Positions 4,660 to 7,720 of a stretch of DNA of 7,720 bases are shown here, in pieces. This DNA comes from JAUICS01 sp964384335 (GTDB lineage: Bacteria; Pseudomonadota; Alphaproteobacteria; Micavibrionales; Micavibrionaceae). The notes under the pieces are model-generated. The model saw only the letters and a program-made list of their open reading frames with translations, was not told the DNA's origin and did no database searches. Every line of letters begins with the position of its first letter. Position 1 is the first letter of the stretch. Made by a program: the position numbers and the translations under genes. The DNA lies in NCBI GenBank assembly GCA_964384335.1, contig CAYLKN010000055.1, forward strand, positions 1 to 7,720, written 5' to 3'.

Positions 4660-6994
4660 ACGCGGCATTCGGCTGGTAGTAATAGTCGTAGTGGCCGAAG
4701 CCATATCTTGCCTGTTTCTTGACATCCACACCGGAAAGGACCGTTGAAAGATTTTGATAATCTATGTCTGTGTATTGCTTGATACCCAGGGCGACGGTGT
4801 CTCTTTCCGTTTTTTCCCAGGCAACGACGTATAAGGTATGATCAGCCAGTGTTGACAGAATTCGCGCATCGGATGCGTAAAGGCAGGAAGGCGCATCCAG
4901 AATAACAAAACTGTATTCCTGGCGCAGTTCAGCAATCATTTTTTTCATTCTGGCGGATGAGATAAGATCCATTGCACTTCCCGGAACGGAGCGCCCGTAA
5001 ATGATATCGACCCCGCTCTGTTCATCGGTGTATATGATATCTTCCAGTCTGGCCTCGCCTGTCAAATAATCAACAAGCGCCAAACTAAAATTCTGAGGCA
5101 AAAGATTATTTATATTCGGACGCCTTAGATCACAGTCGATGACAAGTGTTTTAAGTCCCGCAACCGCACTGAGCTGCCCAAGCCACGCTGACAAAGTGCT
5201 TTTGCCCTCGCTTGGAAGGGAGGACGTTACAGTTATGATTTTTGGCGTATTGGTAGTGCCTTTGCCAAGGCGCAGGCCGAGCACTGTCCTGAGATTCCTT
5301 ACATGTTCTGCAGCCGAGGATGACGGACTGTCAATAACATGTCTGACGATTTCCTCCTTCTTGCCTTTAACTTTCGGCAAGATACCGAAACAGGGAAAAC
5401 CGGTCATGTCTTCAAGTTGTGACGCATTGCGGAAAGCGTTATCAAGCTTCTCAAGCAAAAGACATAATCCAATACCTAAAAACAGCATGACAGCGGAGGC
5501 AAGAGAAGCAAACAAAGGCTTGTTTGGGTAAATGGGTTCCAAAGGTATGGTTGCATAAGATATGACACGGGCCTCCGCCTCCTGCAGCTGTTCTCTCTGA
5601 TCCGATTCCTTATAAGTTTTCAGAAAAGAATTGTAGGTTGCCAGATTTGCCTCAGCGTCCAGCTGAAGCTCCTGCAGTTTTATCATGGCCGTATTTTGTT
5701 TTGCCTTAACCTGAAGAAGATCATTAAGCCCGTCCTCCAGCGCCTGAACCCTGGCCGCATCAATTTTCACATTCTGCTCAAGGGCGCTTAAAATAACAAT
5801 AGATTCGGCGATAATATTCTCTCTTAACGATTCGAGTTCGGCGTTGATATCCTTAATTGCCGGATGTTTTGGGCCGAATTTAGTCTTTAGGTCCGCACGT
5901 TTCTTGATAAGGTCGATTTCCTGTTGCTTCAGACGCTGGATAAGACTGGAATTCAATATCTCCGGTGTTTTGGCAAGTTCGTTTACCTTATCTTTTTTAT
6001 CCTGGATTTCCCGTAATTTTGACTTGTTTGCGGCCAGCTCCGCTTTGGCCCTGATAAGCTGACTGTTGAACTCGGTCAGCTGTTGGGCAATAACATCACC
6101 GCGCAGACTGCTGATCAGGTTGTTTTCAACCTTGTACCTTTCTACCTCGATCTGGGACTCCCTGACCTGCGCGCGAAGCTCGTCCAGTCTTTGATCAAGC
6201 CAGTTGGTCAGTTTTTTTCTCGACTCAAATTTAATACGTATTCTTTCCTTGAGATAGAGATCAGCATATGCATTTGCAATTAATTCTGCTTTCCGGGGAT
6301 CTTTGAGTTTAACCTCGATAATAATGACGTTTGACCCGCCAGCGGCTTTTGCCTGGACCTGCCTGACAAGCTTGTTTATAACAAGTTCCTTTTTAATGTC
6401 ATAATTCTGAACGGCTGAATTGTTTCCGTTATTTAGCCTGAGCGACTTAAATGCAGGGGACGCAGAAGTATTCTGCTTTTCTTTTTCAGGCTTTAATTCG
6501 ATGCCGAGAAACGTATATAAAGGCTTTAAAAAATGCATCAATTCACCATTTCCCGAGCCCGGCTTAACCTCGAATAAAGGATCCTGGTCCAGGTTAAGCT
6601 CATCAACAACTTTCCGGGCGAAAGTACGGGATTTTATGATTTGAATTTCACTTAATATCAGAGATGGATCTGCGGATTTACCTGTTACGAATTTTGCAAA
6701 TTCGGATAAGCCTGAATGCTCAGATTCGAGGAGAATATATGCCTGGCTCTGGTATATTGGCGTTATTTTGGAGCTTACAAACAGTGATAAGACGGCCCCG
6801 ATTATTACAAGACCAACGAGTAAAATTTTCCGGCGCCAGAATATAAGAAAAAGATTTCTGACATCGACATCTTCATCAAAACGTGTTGCATCAATGTTCC
6901 GGGCCCGCCCAAAACGCTTTCCTTCCGATTCTGCGGCGCGATCATCGGGATTTTGATTGGGAAAGGCCTTATCCTCTTGCGTTTCCGTATTCAT
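4658..6994 (-). CDS. Wzc/ExoP-type polysaccharide co-polymerase with tyrosine autokinase domain
   Basis: A 778-residue inner-membrane protein. After an Arg/Asp-rich cytoplasmic start, DVRNLFLIFWRRK (44-56) leads into membrane helix 1 (about 57-74) and a Wzz domain. A long periplasmic coiled region follows (about 260-480), with FGPKHPAIKD at 373-382, then PIYPNKP and membrane helix 2 (about 494-514). The cytoplasmic kinase shows E563-x2-R566-x2-R569 (oligomerisation), Walker A LPSEGKST (593-600, Lys598), Walker A' VIDCDLRRP (618-626, Asp620/622) and Walker B FVILDAP (696-702, Asp700). The C-terminus carries tyrosines 764, 769, 771, 772 and 773, the autophosphorylation cluster. Such proteins control polymer length and export by cycles of phosphorylation. 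Cys621 replaces the common Ala in the A' motif. It starts three bases after the Wza-type stop, with AAAGGAAAGG upstream, so the pair is coupled. No phosphatase gene is in view. Confidence 0.92.
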   Translation of the reverse strand: MNTETQEDKAFPNQNPDDRAAESEGKRFGRARNIDATRFDEDVDVRNLFLIFWRRKILLVGLVIIGAVLSLFVSSKITPIYQSQAYILLESEHSGLSEFAKFVTGKSADPSLILSEIQIIKSRTFARKVVDELNLDQDPLFEVKPGSGNGELMHFLKPLYTFLGIELKPEKEKQNTSASPAFKSLRLNNGNNSAVQNYDIKKELVINKLVRQVQAKAAGGSNVIIIEVKLKDPRKAELIANAYADLYLKERIRIKFESRKKLTNWLDQRLDELRAQVRESQIEVERYKVENNLISSLRGDVIAQQLTEFNSQLIRAKAELAANKSKLREIQDKKDKVNELAKTPEILNSSLIQRLKQQEIDLIKKRADLKTKFGPKHPAIKDINAELESLRENIIAESIVILSALEQNVKIDAARVQALEDGLNDLLQVKAKQNTAMIKLQELQLDAEANLATYNSFLKTYKESDQREQLQEAEARVISYATIPLEPIYPNKPLFASLASAVMLFLGIGLCLLLEKLDNAFRNASQLEDMTGFPCFGILPKVKGKKEEIVRHVIDSPSSSAAEHVRNLRTVLGLRLGKGTTNTPKIITVTSSLPSEGKSTLSAWLGQLSAVAGLKTLVIDCDLRRPNINNLLPQNFSLALVDYLTGEARLEDIIYTDEQSGVDIIYGRSVPGSAMDLISSARMKKMIAELRQEYSFVILDAPSCLYASDARILSTLADHTLYVVAWEKTERDTVALGIKQYTDIDYQNLSTVLSGVDVKKQARYGFGHYDYYYQPNAA

Positions 6995-6997
6995 TGC

Positions 6998-7627
6998 TCA
7001 GAAAAGCCTTTCCTTTATTTCAATCACATCACCCGGCATAACAGACGAGAATCTGTCACCGTAAAAGGCATATGGCTGGCCCTTTAGATTACGGATAATT
7101 TTGATTTCCTTTTTGTTTGCCCGGTATGTGAATCCGCCGGCCGAGGCCACCGCCTTGAGGACCGTAAGATTTTCGACAAACTGGTATTTTCCTGGACTCT
7201 CGATCTCACCAATAAGGAAAAACGGTCTGAACTCAGTAATTCGCAAGGTAACCTGGGGATCATAATAATAGCCGTTGGAGAAAATATCGGTGATTTTTTT
7301 CTCTGCTTCGGCAAGAGTAAGGTATTCAACCCGAACTTTCCCTATATAAGGCAAATTGACTTCCCCCTGACCATCGATCTGGAATTCTCCGCTTGCGGAT
7401 TTGTCATTTATGACATTTATCTGGATAACATCACCAGGTCCAAGCCTGTATATTTTTCTAAATTCATCGGCAGAAAAAGAAAAATCGGATTCGTTTTTCT
7501 GGACAAATGCATCTTCTTTCATCACCGGCAAATCATCGCCCGTGCATCCGGACGCGAGCGGAATCATAAGAAAAATAATATAAATCAATCGCTTTAACTG
7601 AAACTGGGTATTTTTAAATTGGACCAT
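6998..7627 (-). CDS. Wza-type polysaccharide export outer-membrane lipoprotein
   Basis: A 209-residue protein with a type II signal: LKRLIYIIFLMIPLASGC, lipobox Cys28. The +2 residue is Thr, which does not suggest inner-membrane retention. The mature part holds a polysaccharide export domain, YRLGPGDVIQINV (60-72) through FQIDGQGEVNLPYIGKV (82-98), and one SLBB domain, FFLIGEIESPGKYQF (136-150) with AGGFTYRANK (163-172) and VMPGDVIEI (196-204). It would form a periplasmic and outer-membrane ring passing exopolysaccharide or capsule from the co-polymerase. It is shorter than E. coli Wza, with one SLBB domain and no obvious C-terminal amphipathic helix, resembling compact alphaproteobacterial and XrtA/PEP-CTERM-type exporters. 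No strong ribosome site precedes the ATG at 7625-7627. It is the first visible gene of the operon. Confidence 0.9.
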   Translation of the reverse strand: MVQFKNTQFQLKRLIYIIFLMIPLASGCTGDDLPVMKEDAFVQKNESDFSFSADEFRKIYRLGPGDVIQINVINDKSASGEFQIDGQGEVNLPYIGKVRVEYLTLAEAEKKITDIFSNGYYYDPQVTLRITEFRPFFLIGEIESPGKYQFVENLTVLKAVASAGGFTYRANKKEIKIIRNLKGQPYAFYGDRFSSVMPGDVIEIKERLF

Positions 7628-7673
7628 GGATATGAAACAGGAAGAAAAAAGGAAGGCAAAAATATACTCAATT

Positions 7674-7702
7674 ATTTTAATGCCGCTTTCATTATTTTAC
7701 AA
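7674..7702 (-). promoter_or_regulatory. Promoter candidate for the polysaccharide export operon
   Basis: On the minus strand TTGTAA (7697-7702) and TAAAAT (7674-7679) are separated by 17 bp, matching four and five consensus bases. Transcription would start near 7667, leaving a leader of about 40 bases. If real, the export operon begins here and is not a continuation of genes beyond the window. Confidence 0.45.
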
Positions 7703-7720
7703 CACCCGGTATTCGCAAAT

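Noticed and set aside
5139..5531. Plus-strand open frame of 130 codons within the kinase gene.
   Set aside because: It is fully antisense to the conserved kinase domain and shows no domain of its own.
7626..7720. Plus-strand frame open to the right edge (MDMKQEEKRKAKIYSIIL...).
   Set aside because: It overlaps the Wza-type start and the promoter candidate for that operon, and its visible 31 codons match nothing. Without sequence beyond the edge it cannot be supported, though it cannot be excluded.

Overview
The window looks like chromosomal DNA of an alphaproteobacterium with moderate GC content. The strongest evidence is a set of genes typical of that class and of the mitochondrial ancestor: a CBP3/UQCC1-type cytochrome bc1 assembly chaperone next to a YceD/DUF177 protein, an NDUFA12-type accessory subunit of complex I, a DUF2155 protein and an unlinked mlaD. 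I cannot name the genus. Nothing here is an obvious phage, transposon, CRISPR array or toxin-antitoxin locus.

Left part (1-353): the first 50 codons of a small Xre-family repressor run off the left edge on the minus strand. Upstream lies an AT-rich control region with two back-to-back promoter candidates whose -35 boxes overlap, a perfect 8-bp inverted repeat on the plus-strand -10, and recurring TATAGT half-sites. The plus-strand promoter points into a space with no convincing protein gene that ends in a strong hairpin plus seven T's. The simplest reading is a short repressor-controlled RNA of about 85-90 nt, the most novel-looking item here but unproven.

Housekeeping envelope and respiration part (358-3991): a minus-strand pair (bc1 chaperone, then DUF177 protein) is divergent from the plus-strand lipoprotein gene bamE. 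bamE converges on a minus-strand pair read mlaD then DUF2155 gene. Further right on the minus strand is the NDUFA12-type gene. About 315 bp between the NDUFA12-type gene and mlaD is non-coding and rich in inverted repeats. It contains one copy of a 59-bp repeat.

Right part (4113-7720): a plus-strand RidA-family gene converges on a minus-strand polysaccharide export operon. That operon holds a small Wza-type outer-membrane lipoprotein and, three bases later, a Wzc/ExoP-type co-polymerase fused to a tyrosine kinase with a C-terminal tyrosine cluster. The second copy of the 59-bp repeat fills the gap between ridA-family and kinase genes and touches the kinase stop codon. It has a hairpin flanked by T/A tracts and probably works as a two-way terminator.

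The genes serve three themes: outer-membrane maintenance (bamE, mlaD, probably DUF2155), respiratory complex assembly (bc1 chaperone, NDUFA12) and capsule/exopolysaccharide export (Wza/Wzc types). Functions are inferred from motifs recognised by eye; no database search was run.
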